From: Catellatospora bangladeshensis
GTDB lineage: Bacteria; Actinomycetota; Actinomycetes; Mycobacteriales; Micromonosporaceae
NCBI RefSeq assembly: GCF_016862575.1
Contig: NZ_BONF01000012.1
Span: forward strand, 1-64,000
Direction: 5' to 3'
Length of the DNA stretch: 64,000 nucleotides
A program made the translations under genes and the position numbers. Of the stretch, positions 7,207-14,398 are shown one piece after another. Numbering within the stretch: the stretch's first letter is position 1; each line of letters begins with the position of its first letter. The notes beneath the pieces were generated by a model. That model saw only the letters and a program-made list of their open reading frames with translations, did not search any database and had not been told where the DNA came from.

Positions 7207-7280
7207 CGGGATGTGGCGCAGCTTGGTAGCGCGCTGCACTGGGGGTGCAGAGGCCGTCGGTTCGAGTCCGGCCATCCCGA
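7207..7280 (+). tRNA. tRNA-Pro (GGG), array
   Basis: CGGGATG pairs with CATCCCG. The C1-G72 pair and A discriminator are hallmarks of bacterial proline tRNAs. The anticodon stem CTGCA/TGCAG encloses CTGGGGG, giving GGG. The T-stem has one T-G pair. CCA is not encoded. Confidence 0.92.
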
Positions 7281-7296
7281 CGCAGGGAAAGTCCAC

Positions 7297-7370
7297 GGCG
7301 CGGTGGACGAAGGGGAGAGTCGCCCGCCTTTCAAGCGGGAGTGCTGCGGGTTCGAATCCCGTCCGCGCTG
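7297..7370 (+). tRNA. tRNA-Glu (TTC), array
   Basis: GGCGCGG pairs with CCGCGCT (first pair G-U, as in the other array tRNA-Glu), and the discriminator is G. The anticodon stem CCCGC/GCGGG encloses CTTTCAA, giving TTC. The D-stem is short. CCA is not encoded. With the CTC gene at 6356 the array covers both glutamate codons. Confidence 0.88.
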
Positions 7371-7387
7371 CTGTAACAAATGATCAT

Positions 7388-7470
7388 GCGGATGCGCCGA
7401 CGCTGGAGAGTCGGGCCCGGCTGTAACCCGGGTGCCCTCGGCTGAGTGGGTTCGAATCCCTCCGTCCGCA
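7388..7470 (+). tRNA. tRNA-Tyr (GTA), array
   Basis: GCGGATG pairs with CGTCCGC, and the discriminator is A. The anticodon stem CCCGG/CCGGG encloses CTGTAAC, giving GTA, and a long variable arm follows as expected for tyrosine. The T-stem GTGGG/CCCTC has one T-T mismatch, and the anticodon loop ends in C. CCA is not encoded. Probably functional, with signs of drift. Confidence 0.8.
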
Positions 7471-7475
7471 CGCAC

Positions 7476-7549
7476 GGCCTCGCGGCGTTCCGGGTGGAGC
7501 GCTCCGTCTGCAAAACGGATGTCCTCGGGTTCGACTCCCGGCGTGGCCT
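7476..7549 (+). tRNA. tRNA-Cys (GCA), last of the array
   Basis: GGCCTCG pairs with CGTGGCC except for one central T-T mismatch. The T discriminator is the cysteine identity base. The anticodon stem TCCGT/ACGGA encloses CTGCAAA, giving GCA. The T-stem is TCGGG/CCCGG. It starts 5 bases after tRNA-Tyr. CCA is not encoded. Confidence 0.83.
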
Positions 7550-7587
7550 CTGCTCGTGCCGTCCACCGTGGGTTCTAGGGTGCGGAC

Positions 7588-8526
7588 ATGACCATTACCC
7601 GGGCGGATGTCGACTCCGCCGCGGCGCGCATCGCCGGGCGGTTCCGGCGTACGCCGCTGGCCGTGATCGAGCCGGGCGGCCTGTTCGGGGCGTCCTGGCT
7701 CAAGTGCGAGTACATGCAGCACACCGGCAGCTTCAAGGCGCGCGGCGCGCTCAACCGGGTGCTCGCCGCGCAGCAGGCCGGCGAGCTGGACCCGGCGGTG
7801 GGCGTGGTGGCCGCGTCGGGCGGCAACGCCGGGCTGGCGGTCGCGTACGCCGCGCGGACCTGCGGCGTCCCGGCGACCGTGTTCGTGCCGGAGACCGCCC
7901 CGGCGGTCAAGGTCGCGAAGCTGCGCCACCTCGGCGCGCGGGTCGAGCAGCACGGCACCGAGTACGCCATGGCCTACGAGGCGGCCGTCAAGCGCGCCGC
8001 TGACACCGGCGCGGTCTACTGCCACGCGTACGACCAGCCGGAGATGGTCGCCGGGGCCGGGACGATCGGCCTGGAGCTGCTGGCGGACCTGCCGGACGGG
8101 TTCGACACCGTGCTCGTCGCGGTCGGCGGGGGCGGGCTGATGGCCGGCGTCGCCGCCGCGCTGGCCGGACGGGCCCGGGTGGTCGGCGTGGAGCCGGTGC
8201 ACGCGCCGACGCTGCACGCGGCGCTGGCCGCAGGCCGGCCGGTCGACGTGGCCGTCTCCGGGATCGCCGCCGACTCGCTCGGCGCGCGGCGGCTGGGCGA
8301 CATCGGGTACGCCGTCGCGGTGCAGACCGGGGTGCGCAGCGTGCTGGTCACCGACGACGACATCATCGCGGCCCGCCGGACGCTGTGGGCGCAGCGGCGC
8401 ATCGTGCTGGAGCACGGCGCGGCCGCCGCGCTCGCCGCGCTGACCAGCGGCGCCTACCGCCCCGGCGACGGCGAGCGGGTGGTGCTCGTCGCCTGCGGCG
8501 CGAACACCGACCCGTCCGACCTCTGA
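7588..8526 (+). CDS. PLP-dependent threonine/serine dehydratase family enzyme
   Basis: A 312-residue fold-type II PLP enzyme. The cofactor lysine lies in GSFKARGA (about residue 49), the substrate/PLP loop in ASGGNAG (about 77-83), and the phosphate-binding glycine loop in VGGGGLMAG (about 177-185). The length fits catalytic-domain-only serine/threonine dehydratases and serine racemases, without the C-terminal ACT domains of biosynthetic IlvA. The expected reaction is deamination of L-threonine or L-serine to a 2-oxoacid. It starts 38 bases after the tRNA array and ends in a hairpin shared with the convergent deacetylase gene. Exact substrate unknown. Confidence 0.85.
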   Translation: MTITRADVDSAAARIAGRFRRTPLAVIEPGGLFGASWLKCEYMQHTGSFKARGALNRVLAAQQAGELDPAVGVVAASGGNAGLAVAYAARTCGVPATVFVPETAPAVKVAKLRHLGARVEQHGTEYAMAYEAAVKRAADTGAVYCHAYDQPEMVAGAGTIGLELLADLPDGFDTVLVAVGGGGLMAGVAAALAGRARVVGVEPVHAPTLHAALAAGRPVDVAVSGIAADSLGARRLGDIGYAVAVQTGVRSVLVTDDDIIAARRTLWAQRRIVLEHGAAAALAALTSGAYRPGDGERVVLVACGANTDPSDL

Positions 8527-8552
8527 GCCCCGGCGAACGGAGCCGGGCTCAG
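8522..8552. terminator. Bidirectional hairpin between convergent genes
   Basis: TCTGAGCCC...CGGC and GCCGGGCTCAGA form a strong stem with one bulged C. It contains the stop codons of both convergent genes. Confidence 0.6.
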
Positions 8553-9406
8553 AAGACCCTGGTGAAGTACTCGCGGCTGAGGATGCGGAAGTAGATCCAG
8601 GAGGGCAGCCTGTCGTAGCCGGGCTGCACCGCCTGGAGCACGGTCACCTGGCTGACGTGGGCGTCGAGCGCCGCGCGCTTCTCGCCGCCGACGCTGTCGA
8701 TGGTCATCGCGACGGTCGGCTCGGGCAGCCCCTGCGCGGGGTCGGCCGGGTACATGTCGCGGAAGGTGGGGGACAGCTCCTTGGCAACCGAGATCATCGA
8801 CTCGGGCAGGGTCGCCTGGTAGAAGTGCTTGACCGGGAACGCGGGCTCGTGCCGCCGGTCGCCGAGGACGCCCTTGACCCATACGCCGACCTGCTCGTGG
8901 TCGGGGTGGCCGTAGAAGCCGACCCGGTCGTCGAAGCTCACCACGACGCTGGGCCGGTACTTGTCGATCAGGTCGGAGATGGTCTGCCGGGCCTTGGCCG
9001 CGTCGGCGTCGGGCAGGCCGCCGTCGGGGAAGTCGAACAGCTCGACGTTGTCGGCGCCCAGCACCCGGCCGGCCTCGCCGGCCTCCACGGTGCGGCGCTC
9101 GGCGAGGTCGGACAGGGACGTCTTGGGGACGTCCGCGGCCTCGCCCCGGGTGAGGTACGCGATGGTGACCTCGGCGTCGGCCTCCTCGCTCATCCGGCGC
9201 AGCGAACCGGCGACGGTGATCTCGTCGTCGGGGTGCGCGAAGACGGCGAGCAGCTTCTTCGGCGCGTCTTCCGGGAAAAGGCTGTCGGTGAGCGGCACAC
9301 CGGTGTCGTTGACGTACCGGTTGAGGCCGAAGACGACAGCGGCCGGGAGGACCACCAGGCACGCCAGTACCGACAGGAGGATCTTGTTACGCCGGGAGAC
9401 GCGCAT
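8549..9406 (-). CDS. Membrane-anchored PIG-L family deacetylase
   Basis: The 285-residue protein starts with a basic patch (RVSRRNK) and a single transmembrane segment (residues 8-28). The rest is a PIG-L/LmbE domain facing outward. The zinc motif AHPDDE is at about residues 57-62 and the second metal histidine lies in GHPDHEQ. The fold hydrolyses N-acetyl groups from amino sugars, as in MshB or GlcNAc-PI deacetylase. The membrane anchor argues against the cytoplasmic mycothiol enzyme and favours a cell-surface glycan substrate; this is inference. The ATG at 9406 has only a weak ribosome site. Confidence 0.85.
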   Translation of the reverse strand: MRVSRRNKILLSVLACLVVLPAAVVFGLNRYVNDTGVPLTDSLFPEDAPKKLLAVFAHPDDEITVAGSLRRMSEEADAEVTIAYLTRGEAADVPKTSLSDLAERRTVEAGEAGRVLGADNVELFDFPDGGLPDADAAKARQTISDLIDKYRPSVVVSFDDRVGFYGHPDHEQVGVWVKGVLGDRRHEPAFPVKHFYQATLPESMISVAKELSPTFRDMYPADPAQGLPEPTVAMTIDSVGGEKRAALDAHVSQVTVLQAVQPGYDRLPSWIYFRILSREYFTRVF

Positions 9407-9486
9407 GGTGCTGTTCCGTTCCGAGGGGGTGTCACGGCCACCGCAGGGGTGGTCGGATCACCTTAGTAGGTGTTCAGCGCCGCACG

Positions 9487-10773
9487 TCAGCGGGCCGGTC
9501 CCCGGTAGCGCAGGAACGCCGGGACGGCCAGCGCCAGCGCCGTCATGCAGACGATCACCAGCACACCGCCGCCCGCGACCGCGGCGCTCGCCCCGGCCAC
9601 CGGCACCGCCACCCCGTGCAGCAGGTCCGCCAGGCGCGGCCCGCCCGCGACCACCATGGTGTGCACTCCCTGCATCCGGCCGCGCATCTCGTCGGTGGCG
9701 GCCGCCTGAAGGATCGTGCCGCGGAACACCATGGAGACCATGTCGGCGACACCGGCCAGCCCGAGGAACACCACGGCTAGCCAGATCGAGCTGCTCAGCC
9801 CGAAGCCCACGATCGCCGCGCCCCAGGCGCACACGGCGAGCACCACCATCAGGCCGTGCCGCCGGATGTGCGAGAACGTGCCGGAGAGCAGGCCGCCGAG
9901 CAGGGCGCCGATCGGCACCGCGGCGTAGAGCAGGCCGAGCGCGAAGTTCTCGTCGACGCCGGGGTAGGCCGTGTCCGCCAGCTGCGGGAACAGGGCCCGC
10001 GGCATGCCGAGCACCATCGCGATCACGTCGGCCGCCATGGAGACCATCAGCAGGCGGTGAGTGGCCAGGTAGCGGAAGCCGTCCAGGATGTCGCGCAGCC
10101 CCGCGCGCCGTGCGGCCCCGTTGAGCGGGGGCAGCGAGGGCAGCCGGTACACGGCGTACAGCGCGGCGGTCAGCGCCAGCGCGTCGAGCAGGTACAGCAG
10201 GGGCAGGCCGAGCAGCGGGATCAGGGCGCCGGCCAGCATCGGCCCGGCGATCTGGCCCGCCTGCATGACGGTCGAGTTGAGCGCGCCGGCCGCGGGCAGC
10301 TCCGCCGCCGGGACCAGCCGGGCCACCGAGGCGGTGCGGGCGGGCATGTTCATCCCGAACAGCGCCTGCTGTACGGCGACGAGCACCAGCAGCAGCGGGA
10401 TGGATTCCAGCGACAGCGCCGCCTGCGCCCAGAACACGAGCAGCAGCAGCGCGATGCCGCTGTTGGTGAACAGCAGCATCTTGCGCCGGTCCACGGTGTC
10501 GGCGATCGCGCCGCCCCACAGCGCGAAGACGACCAGCGGGACCAGGCCGGCCATGCTGGCGATGCCGACCCAGACCGACGAGCCGGTCATGTCGTAGATC
10601 TGCTTGGGCACCGCGACCGCGGTCAGCTGGCTGCCCAGCGCGGTGACGATGGTGGAGCTCCACAGCCGCCGGTACGGCTTGTGCCGCAGTGGCCGGGTGT
10701 CCATGAAGAACCTGCGACGGGGCGCGGCTTCGGCGGCACCCGCCTCGACCTGCTTCTCCGCGACCTCGCTCAC
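9487..10773 (-). CDS. MFS transporter (MFS_3/EntS-like)
   Basis: The 428-residue protein has about 12 hydrophobic segments and a cytoplasmic N-terminus of about 35 residues. FRYLATHRLL and the loop GGAIADTVDRRKML (after the second helix) match the MFS signature between helices 2 and 3. The overall pattern resembles the EntS/MFS_3 group of drug and siderophore exporters. GTG start at 10773, with AAGG about 8 bases upstream. It is transcribed alone, and no siderophore genes lie nearby, so the substrate cannot be assigned. Confidence 0.82.
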   Translation of the reverse strand: MSEVAEKQVEAGAAEAAPRRRFFMDTRPLRHKPYRRLWSSTIVTALGSQLTAVAVPKQIYDMTGSSVWVGIASMAGLVPLVVFALWGGAIADTVDRRKMLLFTNSGIALLLLVFWAQAALSLESIPLLLVLVAVQQALFGMNMPARTASVARLVPAAELPAAGALNSTVMQAGQIAGPMLAGALIPLLGLPLLYLLDALALTAALYAVYRLPSLPPLNGAARRAGLRDILDGFRYLATHRLLMVSMAADVIAMVLGMPRALFPQLADTAYPGVDENFALGLLYAAVPIGALLGGLLSGTFSHIRRHGLMVVLAVCAWGAAIVGFGLSSSIWLAVVFLGLAGVADMVSMVFRGTILQAAATDEMRGRMQGVHTMVVAGGPRLADLLHGVAVPVAGASAAVAGGGVLVIVCMTALALAVPAFLRYRGPAR

Positions 10774-10858
10774 GGCGAGACCTTAGCCGAGCTAACGACC
10801 CGTTGGCCAGGGGCGAGTGATCCAGGCAACGGGTACGCGAAAAATCGTCGAACGGGCG

Positions 10859-10887
10859 GCAACCTTCATCCCGGCGGCCGCATCTTG
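10859..10887 (+). promoter_or_regulatory. Candidate ECF-type promoter for the sigma gene at 10950
   Basis: GCAACC at 10859-10864 and CGCATCTTG from 10879 (14-base gap) resemble the GCAACC-N16-CGTGT pairs before the other two SigE-family genes (16332 and 33598). The spacing here is two bases shorter, so this is the weakest of the three. Confidence 0.35.
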
Positions 10888-10949
10888 CATGTCGTCACTC
10901 CGGCAGGAACACCGCACCTGCCACCACCTATCCACCAACGGGGGCATCA

Positions 10950-11477
10950 GTGGTCGACTCGCTAACGGCTGAGTTCGACAGCTTCGTCAGGCACCGCTCG
11001 CCGTCGCTGCTGCGCGCGGCGTACCTGCTCACCGGCGACCAGCACCTCGCCGAGGACCTCGTGCAGTCGGCGCTGGCCCGCACGCACCGGTCCTGGCGGC
11101 AGCTGCACGACAGCGGCAACGCCGAGGCGTACACCCGCAAGGTCATGTACCACCTTCAGGTCGCCTGGTGGCGCCGCCGCAAGGTCGCCGAGGTCCTGCC
11201 CGGCGAGCTGCCGGAGCGGCGGGCCCGCGGCGCGGACCACGCCGGCGCCTCGGCGCTCAAGCTCAGCCTGCGCGCGGCGCTGCTGCAGCTGTCCGACAAG
11301 CAGCGGGCCGTGCTGGTGCTGCGCTTCTTCGAGGACCGCACCGAGGCCGAGGCGGCCGAGGTGCTCGGCGTGACGGTCGGCACCGTCAAGTCCCAGACCA
11401 ACAAGGCGCTCGCCCGGCTGCGCGCGATCGCCCCCGAGCTTTCCGATCTCCACGCCGCGAACGGAGTCGCCCGATGA
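10950..11477 (+). CDS. SigE-family ECF RNA polymerase sigma factor
   Basis: The 175-residue protein has the two ECF domains. Region 2 (about residues 10-75) includes LLTGDQHLAEDLVQSAL, and region 4 (about 110-165) includes the helix-turn-helix TEAEAAEVLGVTVGTVKSQTN. There is no extra C-terminal domain. The sequence style fits the actinobacterial SigE/SigM-like family. GTG start at 10950. The stop overlaps the start of the next gene (ATGA), so the two are translationally coupled and the downstream membrane protein is a likely partner. Confidence 0.88.
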   Translation: MVDSLTAEFDSFVRHRSPSLLRAAYLLTGDQHLAEDLVQSALARTHRSWRQLHDSGNAEAYTRKVMYHLQVAWWRRRKVAEVLPGELPERRARGADHAGASALKLSLRAALLQLSDKQRAVLVLRFFEDRTEAEAAEVLGVTVGTVKSQTNKALARLRAIAPELSDLHAANGVAR

Positions 11478-12610
11478 ACGCCCCGATGGACAACCTGCGT
11501 TTCGGCCTGGCCGAGCTGGCCGAGGACGTGAAGCCGGTCGACCTGCGCGACCGGACCCTGAAGACCTCGCGCCGGCTCGGTGCGCAGCGAGCCGCGCTCA
11601 CCTCGGCGCTGGCGGTGACCCTGCTCGCCGGTGGGGCCGGGGTGGCGCTCGCGGTGGTGGACCGCGGCGGCAGCGGGCCGGTCGTGCCCGGCGCCTCGGC
11701 GAGCGTGACGGCGAGCCCGTCGCACGCGCCGTCCCCGAGCGCGCCCCCGGCGGCCGCGTTCGAGCCCGGCACGGTCTACTTCGTGAAGGGCGCCCAGTCC
11801 CCGAAGGTGGAGGTGTACCGCCTCGACATCGGCGACTGCGACCTGTCCCTGCCCCTGAAGTGCGCGTCGACGCCCACGAAGCTGCGCACGATCGGCCAGA
11901 TGAGTGACAGCTGCCCCGGCAACTCGGTGGTCGTCTCGCCCGACGGCCGGCACGTCGCCTGGGTGAACGGCGACGAGAGCGGCATCGCGGGCGACCTGAT
12001 CATCTCCGACCTGGCCGGAGGCGACCCGCGCCAGGTGGAGCCGAACGTGATCTGCGGCGGCGACCACGCCCTGGTCTGGTCCGCGGACTCGGCGAGCATC
12101 CACATCCGCAAGATGGACGGGACCGGTTCGGTCGGCACGGTCGGCGCGGAGTCCGGCGTCTACGCCGTCCAGCAGCAGAAGGAGTGGGACAAGGCGGTGG
12201 CCGCCGCGCTCGGGTTCCGGGGCACGATCGGCAACGGCAAGCTGACCGTCACGGAGGCGGACGGCTCGGACCCGCGCTCGATCAGCTACACCGATCCGAA
12301 CGGCTTGGACGCGGTAGTGGTCGGCGTCTCGGCCGACGGCCGTTACGCGGCCGCGGGCAGGGGCAGCGGGGACCCGAGCCGGCAGCTCGGGGTGGCCGCG
12401 GTGCTGGACATGACCACCGGGAAGAAGGTGAGGTTCGCGGTCGGCACGGTCGACTGGGTGGCCTTCCAGGCCGATGGCTCCATGGTGGTCACCGTGGCCG
12501 GCAAGCCGGACCGGCTCTACTACCTGGACGCCGCACTGAAGGTGACCGCCGAGGTGACCGTGCCGGACACGCTGGGTGACGCGGAGCCGTTGCGGCACGT
12601 GGCGGGCTGA
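11474..12610 (+). CDS. Membrane-anchored beta-propeller-like protein, sigma partner
   Basis: A 378-residue protein. Residues 1-40 are cytoplasmic, one transmembrane segment spans about 38-62, then comes a Ser/Pro/Ala linker (SPSHAPSPSAPP), and an extracytoplasmic domain starts near residue 96. It has WD40/TolB-like signatures such as VVVSPDGRHVAWVNG and LIISDLAGGDPRQVE, each resembling one propeller blade. The topology and four-base overlap with the sigma gene suggest a membrane regulator of that sigma, although the canonical anti-sigma zinc motif (HxxxCxxC) is absent. It could equally be the main target of the sigma factor. Confidence 0.65.
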   Translation: MNAPMDNLRFGLAELAEDVKPVDLRDRTLKTSRRLGAQRAALTSALAVTLLAGGAGVALAVVDRGGSGPVVPGASASVTASPSHAPSPSAPPAAAFEPGTVYFVKGAQSPKVEVYRLDIGDCDLSLPLKCASTPTKLRTIGQMSDSCPGNSVVVSPDGRHVAWVNGDESGIAGDLIISDLAGGDPRQVEPNVICGGDHALVWSADSASIHIRKMDGTGSVGTVGAESGVYAVQQQKEWDKAVAAALGFRGTIGNGKLTVTEADGSDPRSISYTDPNGLDAVVVGVSADGRYAAAGRGSGDPSRQLGVAAVLDMTTGKKVRFAVGTVDWVAFQADGSMVVTVAGKPDRLYYLDAALKVTAEVTVPDTLGDAEPLRHVAG

Positions 12611-12633
12611 CAGGGATCGCCGACTGACGATCT

Positions 12634-12649
12634 TGTTTCACGTGGAACA
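12634..12649. other. parS-like centromere site
   Basis: TGTTTCACGTGGAACA differs at one base from the bacterial parS palindrome TGTTTCACGTGAAACA, the ParB binding site. Such sites cluster within a few tens to hundreds of kilobases of oriC, which agrees with the gyrA-side tRNA pair and the pkn operon in this window. It lies in an intergenic gap just before a terminator. I found no second copy in the window. Confidence 0.75.
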
Positions 12650-12663
12650 TCGCGAAGAAGCAC

Positions 12664-12695
12664 GAAAGGGGCCATCCGGGCGGATGGCCCCTTTC
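12664..12695. terminator. Perfect bidirectional terminator
   Basis: GAAAGGGGCCATCC and GGATGGCCCCTTTC form a 14-bp perfect stem with a short loop. It serves the propeller gene on the plus strand and the DsbA-family gene on the minus strand. Confidence 0.8.
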
Positions 12696-12705
12696 CTATG
12701 TCCGA

Positions 12706-13407
12706 TCAGACCGTGCAGGAGTCGTCGTCGCACTGCTCGCCGCGCGGCGTGGGCAGCGTGGTCAGCGGCGAGCCGGACTCTCGGCGGCGCACCTCGTCGA
12801 GGACCTCGCGCAGCGTGGACGGGTCCTGCGCGCCGCTGATCGCGTACTTCCCGGCGAAGACGAACATCGGCACGCCGGTGATGCCCAGCTCGCGGCCGGT
12901 GGCCAGCTCGTCCTGCACCTCGGCGACGCCCTCGGCCGAGTCGAGCAGCTCGCGTACGCCCCGCTCGTCGTGGCCCAGCCCGGCCGCGACCGCGGCGAGC
13001 GCGTCCCGGGAGCCCAGGTCGGCGCCGTCGGTGAAGTGGGCACGGTGCAGCGCCTCGACCATCGGCCGCTGGTCGCCGCGCTGCCCGGCCCACCAGATCA
13101 GCCGGTGCGCGTCGAAGGTGTTCGCGTTGATCGCCCGGTCGAAGTTCATGGTCAGGCCCTCACCGCGGCCGACCTCGGTGACCTGGGCGAACATCCGCTG
13201 CACGTTCGCCTCGCCGCCGTAGCGGCGGCCCAGCCACCGCACCAGCGGCCCGGACTCGGCCGACGGGTCGAGCTGGAAGGCGCGCCAGGTCAGCTCGACC
13301 GGCTCGGTGAAGCCGTCGAGCGCCTTCAGCAGGCGCTGCTCGCCGATCCAGCACCACGGGCACACGACGTCGGAGTAGATCTCGATCTGCACGGTGACAG
13401 TCAACAC
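12706..13407 (-). CDS. DsbA family oxidoreductase (FrnE-like)
   Basis: A 233-residue cytoplasmic thioredoxin-fold protein. The active site CPWC lies at about residues 16-19 in YSDVVCPWCWIG. The helical insertion follows, and the cis-Pro loop is GITGVPMFVF. This is the FrnE/2-hydroxychromene-2-carboxylate isomerase-like group of DsbA relatives; there is no signal peptide. The C-terminus ends in QCDDDSC with two more cysteines. The GTG at 13407 is 5 bases from GGGGGA; a TTG at 13404 is nearly as good. It may reduce or isomerise disulfides, or act on small aromatic substrates. Confidence 0.82.
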   Translation of the reverse strand: MLTVTVQIEIYSDVVCPWCWIGEQRLLKALDGFTEPVELTWRAFQLDPSAESGPLVRWLGRRYGGEANVQRMFAQVTEVGRGEGLTMNFDRAINANTFDAHRLIWWAGQRGDQRPMVEALHRAHFTDGADLGSRDALAAVAAGLGHDERGVRELLDSAEGVAEVQDELATGRELGITGVPMFVFAGKYAISGAQDPSTLREVLDEVRRRESGSPLTTLPTPRGEQCDDDSCTV

Positions 13408-13494
13408 GGCTGTCCCCCGGCCTGTTCCCGCTGGACTCCGGGTGTGCGCAAGGGCACCGAGCGTGGGCGGCCGGTGCGGTGGCAAGATGTCGCG

Positions 13495-14259
13495 GTGAGT
13501 TGGAGCAGGTATGCGGCGCTGGGGGACAGCTTCACCGAGGGCATGGACGACCCGTACGACGACGGGGTCTTCCGGGGCTGGGCCGACCTGGTGGCCGGCC
13601 GGTTGAGCGAGGTGAACGGGCCCGGCTTCGCCTATGCGAACCTCGCCATCCGGGGCCGCCTCTACGACGCGATCGTCACCGAGCAGGTCGAGCCCGCGCT
13701 GGCCATGAAACCCGATCTGATCAGCTTCGCGGCGGGCGCCAACGACGTGCTGCGCCGCCGCTGCGACCCGCCCGCGCTGATGGAGCGCTTCGAGGCGACG
13801 ATCATGCGGATGCGGGCGACCGGCGCCGACGTGCTGATGTTCCGGTTCGCCGACGTGATGTCCCGGCTGCCCGGCAACAACCTGGTGGCGCCGCGCATCC
13901 GCTTCCTCAATCAGGCCGCGGGCGAGGTCGCCGAGCGCACCGGCGCCCGGCTGGTCGACCTGTGGAACGACCACGAGTACGCCAACCCGGCGCTGTGGAG
14001 CATCGACCGCCTGCACATGTCGGCGGCGGGGCACCGGCGCACCGCGGCGCACGTGCTCGCCGTGCTCGGCGTCCCGGCCGATCCGTCCTGGTGGGACGTG
14101 CCGCCGCGCCCGGCGGTCAAGCCCTGGCTGATCGCCCGCTCCGACGACGCGCGCTGGGCGGGCCGCTACCTGGCCCCCTGGATCAAGCGCCGCCTGACCG
14201 GCCGCTCCTCCGGCGACGACGTCCGGCCCAAGCGCCCCGACATGCTGCCCCTGGACTGA
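13495..14259 (+). CDS. SGNH/GDSL-type hydrolase
   Basis: A 254-residue esterase-like protein. Block I GDSFTEGM holds the nucleophilic serine (about residue 11). Block III is AGANDVLRR with the oxyanion-hole Asn, and block V is SIDRLHMSAAGH with the catalytic Asp and His. It lacks a signal peptide, so it is probably cytoplasmic. GTG start at 13495. The C-terminal 60 residues (WWDVPPRPAVKPW onwards) are typical of actinobacterial members. The expected activity is hydrolysis of an ester or acetyl group; the substrate is unknown. It is divergent from the DsbA-family gene. Confidence 0.87.
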   Translation: MSWSRYAALGDSFTEGMDDPYDDGVFRGWADLVAGRLSEVNGPGFAYANLAIRGRLYDAIVTEQVEPALAMKPDLISFAAGANDVLRRRCDPPALMERFEATIMRMRATGADVLMFRFADVMSRLPGNNLVAPRIRFLNQAAGEVAERTGARLVDLWNDHEYANPALWSIDRLHMSAAGHRRTAAHVLAVLGVPADPSWWDVPPRPAVKPWLIARSDDARWAGRYLAPWIKRRLTGRSSGDDVRPKRPDMLPLD

Positions 14260-14279
14260 CCCGTACCCCCGGCCCGGCC

Positions 14280-14398
14280 GCACTTCCCCGAAACCGCACC
14301 CCGCGACCCCGGCGAGCCTGCACTTTCCCCGAAACTGCACGCCGCGGGCCTGGCGAGGGTGCGGTTTCCCCGAAACTGGAGCCGCGAAGAGGGCGCGG
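14280..14398. repeat. Three tandem units of about 41 bases
   Basis: The motif (C/G)TTTCCCCGAAAC or a one-base variant recurs at about 14283, 14324 and 14364, each followed by a GC-rich spacer with GCGAG or GCGAAG. The units fill the whole gap between two convergent genes. They could act as a terminator region or be a local expansion of an intergenic repeat family. Confidence 0.65.

Noticed and set aside
7027-7549. CRISPR-like array because of recurring GGTTCGA(A/G)TCC segments
   Set aside because: The recurring segments are tRNA T-arms, and each sits in a full cloverleaf with a distinct anticodon.
7384-8415. Minus-strand open frame of 343 codons across the tRNA-Tyr/Cys genes and the dehydratase
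   Set aside because: It runs through two tRNA genes and antisense to a clear PLP enzyme.
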